Shown: piece by piece, positions 23,988 through 35,872 of the stretch
Numbering within the stretch: position 1 is the first letter of the stretch
How the letters are laid out: each line of letters begins with the position of its first letter
Source: Mactromeris polynyma
Lineage: Eukaryota; Mollusca; Bivalvia; Venerida; Mactridae
NCBI GenBank assembly: GCA_032209605.1
Contig: JASFXZ010000014.1
Coordinates: 4,980,912 to 5,044,911, forward strand
Reading direction: 5' to 3'
DNA: 64,000 nt
Notes under the pieces: generated by a model
What the model was told of the DNA's origin: nothing
The model's database searches: none
What the model saw: the letters and a program-made list of their open reading frames with translations, nothing else
Translations under genes and position numbers: made by a program

Positions 23988-25596
23988 ACGTCACAAATCC
24001 AAATGATAAATATAGCGAATGCGGAATACATAAGACAGATGTGTTGACGTAACCAATCACGTGATCTAATGAACGTAAATATAGTCTGCATACCATTGGC
24101 ACGGTGTGCTTTGGTATTTTACACCCATTACGTCTGCTCCCCCGCCATTTAATTGTTTCTATGGCTTTAGAGAATAGATTGATATTGGCTAAACGCAAAA
24201 TGTCAATATTTTCTTTTGGAATTCGTATGTGTATGTTCATTTTTATTATGTAAGAACTTGCTTTGTTTCCAGCACGGCAAATAAAATTGATTAGAATACG
24301 CATGACTGGAGTGTATTTGGAAGGGGCTAATTTCCATTATTAGGTGCACGGATAGGCATTACGGGAAAATAAAGACCAGCTTGAAATATAAAGCTTTTTT
24401 TCTGACAATGCACTTGAACTCTTGTGCGGTTGTTATATACAGTTATATACTTTAGTATTGGTCAATATATAGTTTTACTGACTGCCGGTCACTATCACTT
24501 GCGCACAGTCAAACACTACCTATTGACCAATACATAGGTCTACAATGGTAATGTCATACACCCCTTGAAAAAACACGCGAACAAATTGTCGCTTTGACCT
24601 TTCGAAGACATCTTGTTTGTTTTGTCGGATTGCCGTTTTATCTCCACATGGTGAAAATCACAGCCTGACAGTCGTTAAGTCAGGCTGACCCCGTCATCAG
24701 TTTTGAATTTTGTCATAAACGAGTGTATAATTTCGTCCATAGTTTTTAGCTCTTAAGGTAGTGCAAAATTAATGAAATAAGCCCTATTTCAATGCAGTTA
24801 GACTAATCTCGCTTTCAACCATCGATATGTGAACTGTCATAGTATTAAACTCCCTCTATCTGTAGAGGTTTGGAATTAATTATCTCGTCCATTCCTCATT
24901 AGACCGATTAATTTGATGTTTAATCGGTAAACTGTATTATAAGTACTTTTAGGAGCGTTTGGCTGATTAAAAAAACGAAATTTTAAGCGCCGGCTACCAT
25001 ATTACCATTTTCATCGAGAGATGAAGCAGAACATCGTTTATATCTTAGCGCTGGTACCCGGTCTTGATTCAAACAAACGTTTTTCAGCAGGGTACGTGAT
25101 ATTTCTGGTTATACGAAGAATGCAAAACAAATGTCATTCTGCTGAATATCACGAATCGCTCCGTGTTTTGCGAGATCAGAGTGTGGAAATACACACTTTG
25201 TTTCTAGACTAACTCTCATTTGTGCCAACGCACCATTTGAACTAAATGAAAATGTAAATATTTGTTCTTTTTATCACTGACATTCGCACGAGGAAATTCG
25301 CGCTAAATACACTTTATAACATCTGTTTTAAATAACGAAATAATTTCATCAATACCCACACTGTTGCTAACCATACACCGGAAGCGTCTTAAGCTGAACG
25401 ATTTCTTTCTGGCGGTGTTAGAGTACAAATCATGCTGTTATGATAGTTGTGTGTTCGTAATGAAAAAGAAGACAAGTTTGGTTATTCTTTTCAAAGGAAT
25501 GTTTCAAGGAATGCTATGTTTGATTATTAGAACCACTGACTTCTGGTTGGTATAGAAACATCCAGCTCGAGAGTCACTTTTTTATGGAAACGAGAC
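23988..25596. other. Spacer
   Basis: Mostly unique AT-rich sequence. A minus-strand open stretch at 23971-24303 (110 codons) is not recognised and overlaps the array edge. Inverted words tattggtcaata (near 24458) and tattgaccaata (near 24520) face each other across about 50 bp. A strong hairpin lies at 24661-24687. Confidence 0.4.
24661..24687. repeat. Perfect 9-bp hairpin
   Basis: cagcctgac (24661-24669) and gtcaggctg (24679-24687) pair perfectly around a 9-base loop. There is no T-run and no gene next to it, so a bacterial-type terminator is not implied. Confidence 0.5.
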
Positions 25597-25744
25597 TGCA
25601 GCGCAGAACCGGACAGAGCAGCACAGCACAGTGCAGAACCGGACAGAGCAGCACAGCACAGTGCAGAACCGGACAGAGCAGCACAGCACAGCGCAGAACA
25701 GCACAGTGCAGAACCGGACAGAGCAGCACAGCACAGTGCAGAAC
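25597..25744. repeat. 30-bp minisatellite (about 4-5 units)
   Basis: Units of 30 bp combining aaccggacagagcag with cacagcacagtgcag; one unit is shortened, and internal 5-bp CAGCA/CACAG repetition is evident. Open on both strands only because stops are absent from the unit. Confidence 0.9.
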
Positions 25745-26665
25745 AAGCAGAACAGATAATACACTCAGACTTGTACCATAGTGTTATCCTTATAAATATC
25801 GAAGACCCGCATATGTTATAAGTCTACGTTTGTACGAGAAACATTTAATATGTCTTATGTTTATTTAAGTGTCTTGTATTTGTTGACTCTGAAGGGAATT
25901 CTATATTTGCCTAACATTTAGTATATTTTATTAATAGGAAGCTGTTGTCAACACACTGTTTTCATACCGCGACACTTTCTAACAATATATATTCCAATCT
26001 CCCCACCCATTTATTGCAAAATAATACAGAAGCGTACTCGTTTCATTCACTAGCTCGTGTTTGTTTTACTCTACAAAAGCGCTTTTATCTGGGTAAGAGA
26101 CATATTCATTGCTTCTAAAAATCGATTTCGTCAGTTCCTTGCTTGTTAAAAGGTTTCAATGGTGATCGGTATTTCGAACGATTCTCTGAGCGTAAGGTTG
26201 GGATTACGGATCGATGTGGGGTTTAACCATGCGATGTGTTTGTGTACAGTGCGGATCAAAGGAATTTGTTTTCAGGTCTCTAGAGGTTAGCACTCTATCT
26301 TTTTTGGTTAAATTGTCAGCTATTGAGTCACATAATTGCCCACAGTGTCATTTGAAAAAAAATAGAGACATATCTTTTTTAGGAAATGTATACCAGTGAG
26401 AGTGTTACATACCCTTATGTTATTATGGTATAGAGGCGTACATATATCTTCAACAAAACGAGAGCCATGACAAAAAATAGGTTTTAATTGTTTTCAGTAT
26501 ATGGTAATGAGGATACATGTATATGTTTAAACAATAATGTGAACTGATTGAATATTCCAGGCAGATTGTTCGTTCACATATCTAAAATACAATGACCAGT
26601 CCCTTTGATTAAAAGCAAAGCATTCTCTTTTCGACCAATGGGAAAAGAATTCGGATGGATACGTA
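25745..26665. other. Spacer
   Basis: AT-rich unique DNA. The 61-codon open stretch at 26214-26399 has CVQC and CPQC cysteine pairs spaced far apart but no convincing zinc-finger layout. Not called as a gene. Confidence 0.4.
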
Positions 26666-26836
26666 GGTCAAAATGTACTAAAAGTTGAAAACATTGGCGT
26701 CATTTCATCGATATTTAGGTGAAACTGTACTAAAACTGAAACGATTGCGTCATTTCATTGATACTTCTAAGGTCAAAATGAACTAAACCGTTGAAATAAT
26801 TGTGTCAATATATCGATACATAGGTCAAACTGAGCT
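26666..26836. repeat. Degenerate ~54-bp repeat (3 units)
   Basis: Three diverged units, each running from ggtcaaaatg/ggtgaaactg through tactaaa...ttgaaa to gcgtcatttcatcgatac-like text. Divergence is much higher than in the neighbouring arrays, so this is an older array. Confidence 0.7.
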
Positions 26837-27438
26837 ACGAGATCTCCATTGATAAAATCGCACCCTGATTATTCTCGTTATTCACCCTCGATGCAACATA
26901 TTGATATCTTTAATTAGATCTAAACGGTGGCGGACACATAAATAATTCGAGAAGTGGGTACGGTCTATATTTCTCTTTGTGTCTTTGGTGAATAAAATAA
27001 TTAATTCACATGACCTTTTGCCCGATAGCAGGTGTTTGTAAGTATTAATTATGTTATTGTATAAACACTTAACATACCTGGCTACCTTCGGTCCAATGAT
27101 TATGTTTGAAGGTGTATTAGCTTTCAAAATCACTCCTAGAATGATTAAGGCGGCAATACATGTTTTATGTAATGATTAATACAGTAAAACCTCGATAATA
27201 AGATATTTGATTATACAATTTATGAAGAAACACTAATGAAGAACTTATCTAGAAAAATGAACAGATTGTTTAATATTGGAATAGTAACATTGTTGTTTCT
27301 GTGTTTACATGAGCACGAACTATTATCGTGTTTGTATCGCGGACAATATCGATCTTTGTTGTGTTTATTTACGGGCACTTTATGGGTACAAACGTTGTTT
27401 TTTTAAGTCAAAATACTTTTTCCGTACATATTTCTTCC

Positions 27439-28458
27439 GCAAACCTCAGTGTGAGCGTGTATATTGCAAACCTCAGTGTGAGCGTGTATATTGCAAACCT
27501 CAGTGTGAGCGTGTATATTGCAAACCTCAGTGTGAGCGTGTATATTGCAAACCTCAGTGTGAGCGTGTATATTGCAAACCTCAGTGTGAGCGTGTATATT
27601 GCAAACCTCAGTGTGAGCGTGTATATTGCAAACCTCTGTGAGCGTGTATATCGCAAACCTCAGTGTGAGCGTGTATATCGCAAACCTCAGTGTGAGCGTG
27701 TATATCGCAAACGTCAGTGTGAGCGTGTATATTGCAAACCTCAGTGTGAGCGTGTATATTGCAAACCTCAGTGTGAGCGTGTATATTGCAAACCTCAGTG
27801 TGAGCGTGTATATCGCAAACCTCAGTGTGAGCGTGTATATTGCAAACCTCAGTGTGAGCGTGTATATCGCAAACCTCAGTGTGAGCGTGTATATTGCAAA
27901 CCTCAGTGTGAGCTGAGCGTATATATCGCAAACCTCAGTGTGAGCTGAGCGTGTATATCGCAAACCTCAGTGTGAGCGTGTATATCGCAAACCTCAGTGT
28001 GAGCGTGTATATTGCAAACCTCAGTGTGAGCGTGTATATTGCAAACCTCAGTGTGAGCGTGTATATCGCAAACCTCAGTGTGAGCGTGTATATCGCAAAC
28101 CTCAGTGTGAGCTGAGCGTGTATATCGCAAACCTCAGTGTGAGCTGAGCGTGTATATCGCAAACCTCAGTGTGAGCTGAGCGTGTATATCGCAAACCTCA
28201 GTGTGAGCTGAGCGTGTATATCGCAAACCTCAGTGTGAGCGTGTATATCGCAAACCTCAGTGTGAGCTGAGCGTGTATATCGCAAACCTCAGTGTGAGCG
28301 TGTATATCGCAAACGTCAGTGTGAGCTGAGCGTGTATATCGCAAACCTCAGTGTGAGCGTGTATATCGCAAACCTCAGTGTGAGCTGAGCGTGTATATCG
28401 CAAACCTCAGTGTGAGCGTTATATCGCAAACGTCAGTGTGAGCTGAGCGTGTATATTG
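27439..28458. repeat. 27/32-bp minisatellite (about 36 units)
   Basis: The base unit is 27 bp (gcaaacctcagtgtgagcgt plus gtatatt or gtatatc). In the right half many units carry an extra ctgag, making 32 bp, and 27- and 32-bp units partly alternate. TATATT units dominate on the left and TATATC on the right, showing two homogenisation domains. The 27-bp units preserve frame (9 codons), so long ORFs exist on both strands as artefacts. Confidence 0.96.
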
Positions 28459-28983
28459 TCCATTTCAATGCTTTTTTATTTAACATTTTCATAAAACTAC
28501 ATGTTTATGATCTATAATTACTGAAATATTCTAAAATAGCGTTGATGGGACTACTCGTCAGCATTTTGATGATTTTCGAATGGAGAAATGTTCAATGCTT
28601 GTCAGTTCATTCAATGGAAATAAACTGAAACACGTGCAAGAATATCAATTTAAAGCCAAATAATTCAGTTATGTGTTTTCAAATGTATGGAAAAAAGCAA
28701 TGTTTTGTCAGCTACGAGGAATCTTTAATCATAATATCAATTCATGCATCGAGCTGAATTCATTGGTTACATGGAATCTGCTTCATATGAATATTATTCA
28801 CCTCAGACTTGTAAATACTTAATGATGTATGTTTTGTTCTCGCGGTATCCAAAGCAGGGTAGTTTGCATATGTTGCCGGTTATGAAATGCTAATGGTTTG
28901 ACATAACTATGTAAGGGAGAATTCATTATCGTTATATGGAACGCCGCTGTAACATAAATTGGTCGTGCAATTCAAACCAGTTT
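28459..28983. other. Spacer
   Basis: Unique AT-rich sequence between the 27-bp array and the family B right end. Nothing recognised. Confidence 0.4.
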
Positions 28984-29100
28984 TCTAGGGTATGAAGGCT
29001 GGTCTTATTATTGAGGCTTTACTGTACTTACAACTGATTATTGCGATGAGTAAACATGTTTAAAGCACATGTACACTCAAGGTTCTAGCATCCTATTTCA

Positions 29101-32100
29101 AGAAACTACAATGAGCTGACGCTCCCACTGGCTACAACATAATAAAGTGTAGCTAGGAGAAACTGCAATGATCTGACGCTCGTACTGGCTACAACACAAT
29201 AAAGTGTAGCTAGGAGAAACTGCAATGATCTGACGCTCGTACTGGCTACAACACAATAAAGTGTAGCCAGGAGAAACTGCAATGATCTGACGCTCGTACT
29301 GGCTACAACACAATAAAGTGTAGCTAGGAGAAACTGCAATGATCTGACGCTCCCACTGGCTACAACACAATAAAGTGTAGCTTGGAGAAACTGCAATGAT
29401 CTGACGCTCCCACTGGCTACAACATAATAAAGTGTAGCTAGGAGAAACTGCAATGATCTGACGCTCGTACTGGCTACAACATAATAAAGTGTAGCTAGGA
29501 GAAACTGCAATGATCTGACGCTCCCACTGGCTACAACACAATAAAGTGTAGCTAGGAGAAACTGCAATGATCTGACGCTCCCACTGGCTACAACACAATA
29601 AAGTGTAGCTAGGAGAAACTGCAATGATCTGACGCTCCCACTGGCTACAACATAATAAAGTGTAGCTTGGAGAAACTGCAATGATCTGACGCTCCCACTG
29701 GCTACAACATAATGAAGTGTAGCTTGGAGAAACTGCAATGATCTGACGCTCCCACTGGCTACAACATAATAAAGTGTAGCTAGGAGAAACTGCAATGATC
29801 TGACGCTCGTACTGGCTACAACACAATAAAGTGTAGCTAGGAGAAACTGCAATGATCTGACGCTCGTACTGGCTACAACATAATAAAGTGTAGCTAGGAG
29901 AAACTGCAATGATCTGACGCTCCCACTGGCTACAACATAATAAAGTGTAGCTTGGAGAAACTGCAATGATCTGACGCTCGTACTGGCTACAACACAATAA
30001 AGTGTAGCTAGGAGAAACTGCAATGATCTGACGCTTGTACTGGCTACAACACAATAAAGTGTAGCTTGGAGAAACTGCAATGATCTGACGCTCCCACTGG
30101 CTACAACATAATAAAGTGTAGCTTGGAGAAACTGCAATGATCTGACGCTCCCACTGGCTACAACATAATAAAGTGTAGCTTGGAGAAACTGCAATGATCT
30201 GACGCTCGTACTGGCTACAACACAATAAAGTGTAGCTAGGAGAAACTGCAATGATCTGACGCTCGTACTGGCTACAACATAATAAAGTGTAGCTTGGAGA
30301 AACTGCAATGATCTGACGCTCGTACTGGCTACAACATAATAAAGTGTAGCTAGGAGAAACTGCAATGATCTGACGCTCGTACTGGCTACAACATAATAAA
30401 GTGTAGCTAGGAGAAACTGCAATGATCTGACGCTCGTACTGGCTACAACACAATAAAGTGTAGCTTGGAGAAACTGCAATGATCTGACGCTCCCACTGGC
30501 TACAACATAATAAAGTGTAGCTAGGAGAAACTGCAATGATCTGACGCTCCCACTGGCTACAACATAATAAAGTGTAGCTTGGAGAAACTGCAATGATCTG
30601 ACGCTCCCACTGGCTACAACATAATAAAGTGTAGCTTGGAGAAACTGCAATGATCTGACGCTCCCACTGGCTACAACATAATAAAGTGTAGCTTGGAGAA
30701 ACTGCAATGATCTGACGCTCCCACTGGCTACAACATAATAAAGTGTAGCTAGGAGAAACTGCAATGATCTGACGCTCGTACTGGCTACAACACAATAAAG
30801 TGTAGCTAGGAGAAACTGCAATGATCTGACGCTCGTACTGGCTACAACATAATAAAGTGTAGCTAGGAGAAACTGCAATGATCTGACGCTCCCACTGGCT
30901 ACAACATAATAAAGTGTAGCTAGGAGAAACTGCAATGATCTGACGCTCGTACTGGCTACAACATAATAACGTGTAGCTAGGAGAAACTGCAATGATCTGA
31001 CGCTCGTACTGGCTACAACACAATAAAGTGTAGCTAGGAGAAACTGCAATGATCTGACGCTCGTACTGGCTACAACACAATAAAGTGTAGCTTGGAGAAA
31101 CTGCAATGATCTGACGCTCGTACTGGCTACAACACAATAAAGTGTAGCTAGGAGAAACTGCAATGATCTGACGCTCGTACTGGCTACAACATAATAAAGT
31201 GTAGCTAGGAAAAACTGCAATGATCTGACGCTCGTACTGGCTACAACATAATAAAGTGTAGCTAGGAGAAACTGCAATGATCTGACGCTCCCACTGGCTA
31301 CAACATAATAAAGTGTAGCTAGGAGAAACTGCAATGATCTGACGCTCGTACTGGCTACAACACAATAAAGTGTAGCTTGGAGAAACTGCAATGATCTGAC
31401 GCTCGTACTGGCTACAACACAATAAAGTGTAGCTAGGAGAAACTGCAATGATCTGACGCTCCCACTGGCTACAACACAATAAAGTGTAGCTAGGAGAAAC
31501 TGCAATGATCTGACGCTCCCACTGGCTACAACATAATAAAGTGTAGCTAGGAGAAACTGCAATGATCTGACGCTCCCACTGGCTACAACACAATAAAGTG
31601 TAGCTAGGAGAAACTGCAATGATCTGACGCTCCCACTGGCTACAACATAATAAAGTGTAGCTAGGAGAAACTGCAATGATCTGACGCTCCCACTGGCTAC
31701 AACATAATAAAGTATAGCTAGGAGAAACTGCAATGATCTGACGCTCCCACTGGCTACAACATAATAAAGTGTAGCTAGGAGAAACTGCAATGATCTGACG
31801 CTCCCACTGGCTACAACATAATAAAGTGTAGCTTTGAGAAACTGCAATGATCTGACGCTCCCACTGGCTACAACATAATAAAGTGTAGCTAGGAGAAACT
31901 GCAATGATCTGACGCTCGTACTGGCTACAACATAATAAAGTGTAGCTAGGAGAAACTGCAATGATCTGACGCTCCCACTGGCTACAACACAATAAAGTGT
32001 AGCTAGGAGAAACTGCAATGATCTGACGCTCCCACTGGCTACAACACAATAAAGTGTAGCTTGGAGAAACTGCAATGATCTGACGCTCGTACTGGCTACA

Positions 32101-33984
32101 ACACAATAAAGTGTAGCTAGGAGAAACTGCAATGATCTGACGCTCGTACTGGCTACAACATAATAAAGTGTAGCTAGGAGAAACTGCAATGATCTGACGC
32201 TCCCACTGGCTACAACATAATAAAGTGTAGCTAGGAGAAACTGCAATGATCTGACGCTCGTACTGGCTACAACATAATAACGTGTAGCTAGGAGAAACTG
32301 CAATGATCTGACGCTCGTACTGGCTACAACACAATAAAGTGTAGCTAGGAGAAACTGCAATGATCTGACGCTCGTACTGGCTACAACACAATAAAGTGTA
32401 GCTTGGAGAAACTGCAATGATCTGACGCTCGTACTGGCTACAACACAATAAAGTGTAGCTAGGAGAAACTGCAATGATCTGACGCTCGTACTGGCTACAA
32501 CATAATAAAGTGTAGCTAGGAAAAACTGCAATGATCTGACGCTCGTACTGGCTACAACATAATAAAGTGTAGCTAGGAGAAACTGCAATGATCTGACGCT
32601 CCCACTGGCTACAACATAATAAAGTGTAGCTAGGAGAAACTGCAATGATCTGACGCTCGTACTGGCTACAACACAATAAAGTGTAGCTTGGAGAAACTGC
32701 AATGATCTGACGCTCGTACTGGCTACAACACAATAAAGTGTAGCTAGGAGAAACTGCAATGATCTGACGCTCCCACTGGCTACAACACAATAAAGTGTAG
32801 CTAGGAGAAACTGCAATGATCTGACGCTCGTACTGGCTACAACACAATAAAGTGTAGCTAGGAGAAACTGCAATGATCTGACGCTCCCACTGGCTACAAC
32901 ATAATAAAGTGTAGCTAGGAGAAACTGCAATGATCTGACGCTCCCACTGGCTACAACACAATAAAGTGTAGCTAGGAGAAACTGCAATGATCTGACGCTC
33001 CCACTGGCTACAACATAATAAAGTGTAGCTAGGAGAAACTGCAATGATCTGACGCTCCCACTGGCTACAACATAATAAAGTATAGCTAGGAGAAACTGCA
33101 ATGATCTGACGCTCCCACTGGCTACAACATAATAAAGTGTAGCTAGGAGAAACTGCAATGATCTGACGCTCCCACTGGCTACAACATAATAAAGTGTAGC
33201 TTTGAGAAACTGCAATGATCTGACGCTCCCACTGGCTACAACATAATAAAGTGTAGCTAGGAGAAACTGCAATGATCTGACGCTCGTACTGGCTACAACA
33301 TAATAAAGTGTAGCTAGGAGAAACTGCAATGATCTGACGCTCCCACTGGCTACAACATAATAAAGTGTAGCTTGGAGAAACTGCAATGATCTGACGCTCG
33401 TACTGGCTACAACACAATAAAGTGTAGCTTGGAGAAACTGCAATGATCTGACGCTCGTACTGGCTACAACACAATAAAGTGTAGCTTGGAGAAACTGCAA
33501 TGATCTGACGCTCGTACTGGCTACAACACAATAAAGTGTAGCTTGGAGAAACTGCAATGATCTGACGCTCGTACTGGCTACAACATAATAAAGTGTAGCT
33601 TGGAGAAACTGCAATGATCTGACGCTCGTACTGGCTACAACACAATAAAGTGTAGCTTGGAGAAACTGCAATGATCTGACGCTCGTACTGGCTACAACAC
33701 AATAAAGTGTAGCTAGGAGAAACTGCAATGATCTGACGCTCGTACTGGCTACAACACAATAAAGTGTAGCTTGGAGAAACTGCAATGATCTGACGCTCGT
33801 ACTGGCTACAACATAATAAAGTGTAGTTTGGAGAAACTGCAATGATCTGACGCTCGTACTGGCTACAACACAATAAAGTGTAGCTAGGAGAAACTGCAAT
33901 GATCTGACGCTCGTACTGGCTACAACACAATAAAGTGTAGCTTGGAGAAACTGCAATGATCTGACGCTCGTACTGGCTACAACA
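29101..33984. repeat. 57-bp satellite (about 86 units)
   Basis: The unit is 57 bp, containing gaaactgcaatgatctgacg, ctggctacaaca and ataaagtgtag. Three common binary variants occur: CTCGTAC/CTCCCAC, ACACAATA/ACATAATA and GCTAGG/GCTTGG. Rare marker variants occur in pairs 1,311 or 1,368 bp apart, so a block of 23-24 units has been duplicated. Every unit keeps length 57, so two minus-strand frames run open for about 1,610 codons with 19-residue repeats. In the longer-named frame two of the three common variants are synonymous, but two frames are equally open and neither has a signal for a real gene, so I treat it as satellite DNA. Confidence 0.97.
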
Positions 33985-34096
33985 CTACTTAAGATACGTA
34001 TACTTTCAATAAAAATGCTAATGAAACGAGTTTTCTTAACACACTCAAATTACAATTGCTTGTTTTCAAAATAATTCATATTAAATGCCACAAGTA

Positions 34097-34395
34097 CATA
34101 GTTCCTACATCTACAATATTTACCTCCCTTGTTCTTTACTGTCGGCCATTTTTTTAGGGAAAACTGATAAGCCCTTATAGAAGTAATTTCCAAATATGTG
34201 ATAATTGAGAAAATACCAAGAGAACTTACTGAGTCAAATGCCCACATGAGCATAATGAATAAGTTATTTTTTATATATTGGATTAGTTTATCATCGTTTA
34301 CATTAGATTCCCCATACACTTTTAGGAAATTTGCCTATCAAAATGGCCGACAATTCAGAACAAGGGAGGTAAATATTGTAGACGTAGGAACTATG
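34097..34395. mobile_element. Foldback element with 57-bp arms
   Basis: catagttcctacatctacaa opens the left arm (34097) and its near-perfect reverse complement closes the right arm (34395). The arms include tatttacctcccttgttct and tgtcggccatttt and differ at only a few positions. The loop is about 185 bp and non-coding. No clear target duplication is seen. Overlapping ORFs on both strands here are products of the inverted repeat. Confidence 0.75.
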
Positions 34396-35504
34396 TTTAC
34401 CGTACTTTGCCCGTACGGTGTGGACACGATGTTTATGTACGGCTTTATCGTAATATTGACTAGAAACTTGTGTTATAAACAGGCTTTGTTTTGTCTTCAA
34501 AACATTTACCAGAAAACGACATTTTTAGAAGATCTTACGCCTAATGTGTAAGCAAACATAAAACTAAAACTCTTTATACGCAACTATTATTTATACATGA
34601 CGTCTTTTCCGTAAGTTTATTACTGCCAAAGAGAAATGTGTTTTCCAAATTATTCCTTGGTTGGTCGTTCCATTTCAAGTTTATTCGATATCTATTTTAT
34701 TTGATAAATGACTTGTTCACAAATAATTATCCCCAAATGTATTTAAATGGGTTAATAAATGATCGTAACTTAATCAAGTTATTCAATTTTACCGTCTGTA
34801 TTATACATGCGTGTCCAATTTGATGACGTCACGCTATTTTATTGTTAAATTACTCCTAGCACGGCGCATAAGGGTATACCTCATTTAAATTTATACCCGT
34901 TAGTATAATAGCTTGAGATACTCTTTAGCGTTTAGAGAGTTTGATATGCGTCGATCGAGTATCTAAAGTATTACGTCATTTTTCTCAATGTGACGTAATT
35001 ATAACTATTAACTATGCTATTATTTTCTAGTAAACAAACATTGATGCGCTGTATTTAAAAGTCCTTCTGAGTTGGTATTATGTTCTAATACTAGAAAACA
35101 ATATATTAAACCCAGTCATTGCCGTTTCATTAGGCCTGAGCAAAACCAAACAATGACCATAGAGTTACGTCACCAAGCCCACATCCTGGACCGCCCCTGT
35201 CCAGATCATCTAAATTGCAAGCCATCCGTTTTATTCTTATCATTTTCATATTACATTTGTTATTGTTATTTTTCTTTGCTGTGAACTATTAAATATGTGA
35301 TTAAGCCATCAAGTAAGATGTGTGACAGCTGTCTTTCGATGTACGTGATGAAAAACATAGACGATGAAGTTTTTCCAGTTTTTAATGGGTCTCTTAAAAA
35401 CACGCGGAAAACTAGTTTTCCCACTTTCTGTACTTTAAAAGATACAGCTGAACATCGCCAGAGCACCACCCTTGTTGAGATGTTGTCGCTCATGAGAGGT
35501 TAAA
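34396..35504. other. Spacer with a CRE-like site
   Basis: AT-rich DNA. One perfect TGACGTCA palindrome lies near 34823 and two partial TGACGT(A/C) words near 34974-34996. Short ORFs (34638-34823, 35072-35284) are unassignable. Confidence 0.4.
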
Positions 35505-35607
35505 TTGATAGAAACAATTTACTCCGAGAAAATGTTGTTGAAGAGAGGTTTTTGGTCAAGACAGGCCGGTCTGGAGAGTTCACACCGTGTGTACTTCTAT
35601 TTCAACT
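35505..35607. mobile_element. Family C fragment
   Basis: Right half of a family C element: atgttgttgaagagaggt followed by ggccggtctggagagttcac, matching the layout of the right end of the copy at 45200-45458. No left end is nearby. Confidence 0.35.
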
Positions 35608-35635
35608 TAACTGTCCTTAACAAATCTTGCTCGCG

Positions 35636-35872
35636 TGAATAGCATCGGACTCAATAGTCCAAATAATGATATTACAGATTTTTAAACACACTGATCCAAA
35701 GTCGTGGGTTCGATTTCCTCGTATAGCGGAGTTTGATAATTAATTTCACAATCCCTGAATTTAGCACGAGTACTGGTTAGTATCCAAGGAATCAGTCATC
35801 GAGAGTGATTAGGGAAAATTATCAGAACTCTAAATATCATCGAAGTAAAATAAGTAAGTTTAAACTTTTCAA
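35636..35872 (+). repeat. SINE-1 copy, diverged
   Basis: A B-box-like gtgggttcgatttcc at about 35703-35717 is followed by ttcacaatccctgaattta, gcacgagtactggttagt and aatcagtcatcgagagtgat, in the same order as in the SINE-1 reference copy at 41694. The head is interrupted by AT-rich sequence. Confidence 0.65.

Larger units (their letters stand above)
27182..29024. mobile_element. Possible family B element enclosing a 1-kb array
   Basis: A family B left end (cagtaaaacctcgataataa) lies at 27182 after TA, and a family B right end (ttattgaggctttactg) ends at 29024 before TA. They face each other correctly for one element of 1.84 kb, with the 27-bp array in the middle. The alternative is two separate solo ends from unrelated insertions. 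No transposase-like coding sequence is seen between them. Confidence 0.35.

Noticed and set aside
24661..24687. Rho-independent terminator
   Set aside because: No T-tract follows, no bacterial gene is nearby, and the window is eukaryotic.
26214..26399. 61-codon ORF with two CxxC-type pairs
   Set aside because: CVQC and CPQC pairs suggest zinc binding, but the spacing and surrounding residues fit no family I know, and the frame is short.
27309..28162. Several ORFs with PQCERVYCK or NLSVSVYIA repeats
   Set aside because: Open frames on both strands of a 27-bp array; 32-bp units break the frame in the right half.
29098..33956. Two overlapping minus-strand ORFs of about 1,610 codons
   Set aside because: They are different frames of the same 57-bp satellite, both open because the unit lacks stops and has a length divisible by three. 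No start context, unique domain or splice signal supports a gene.
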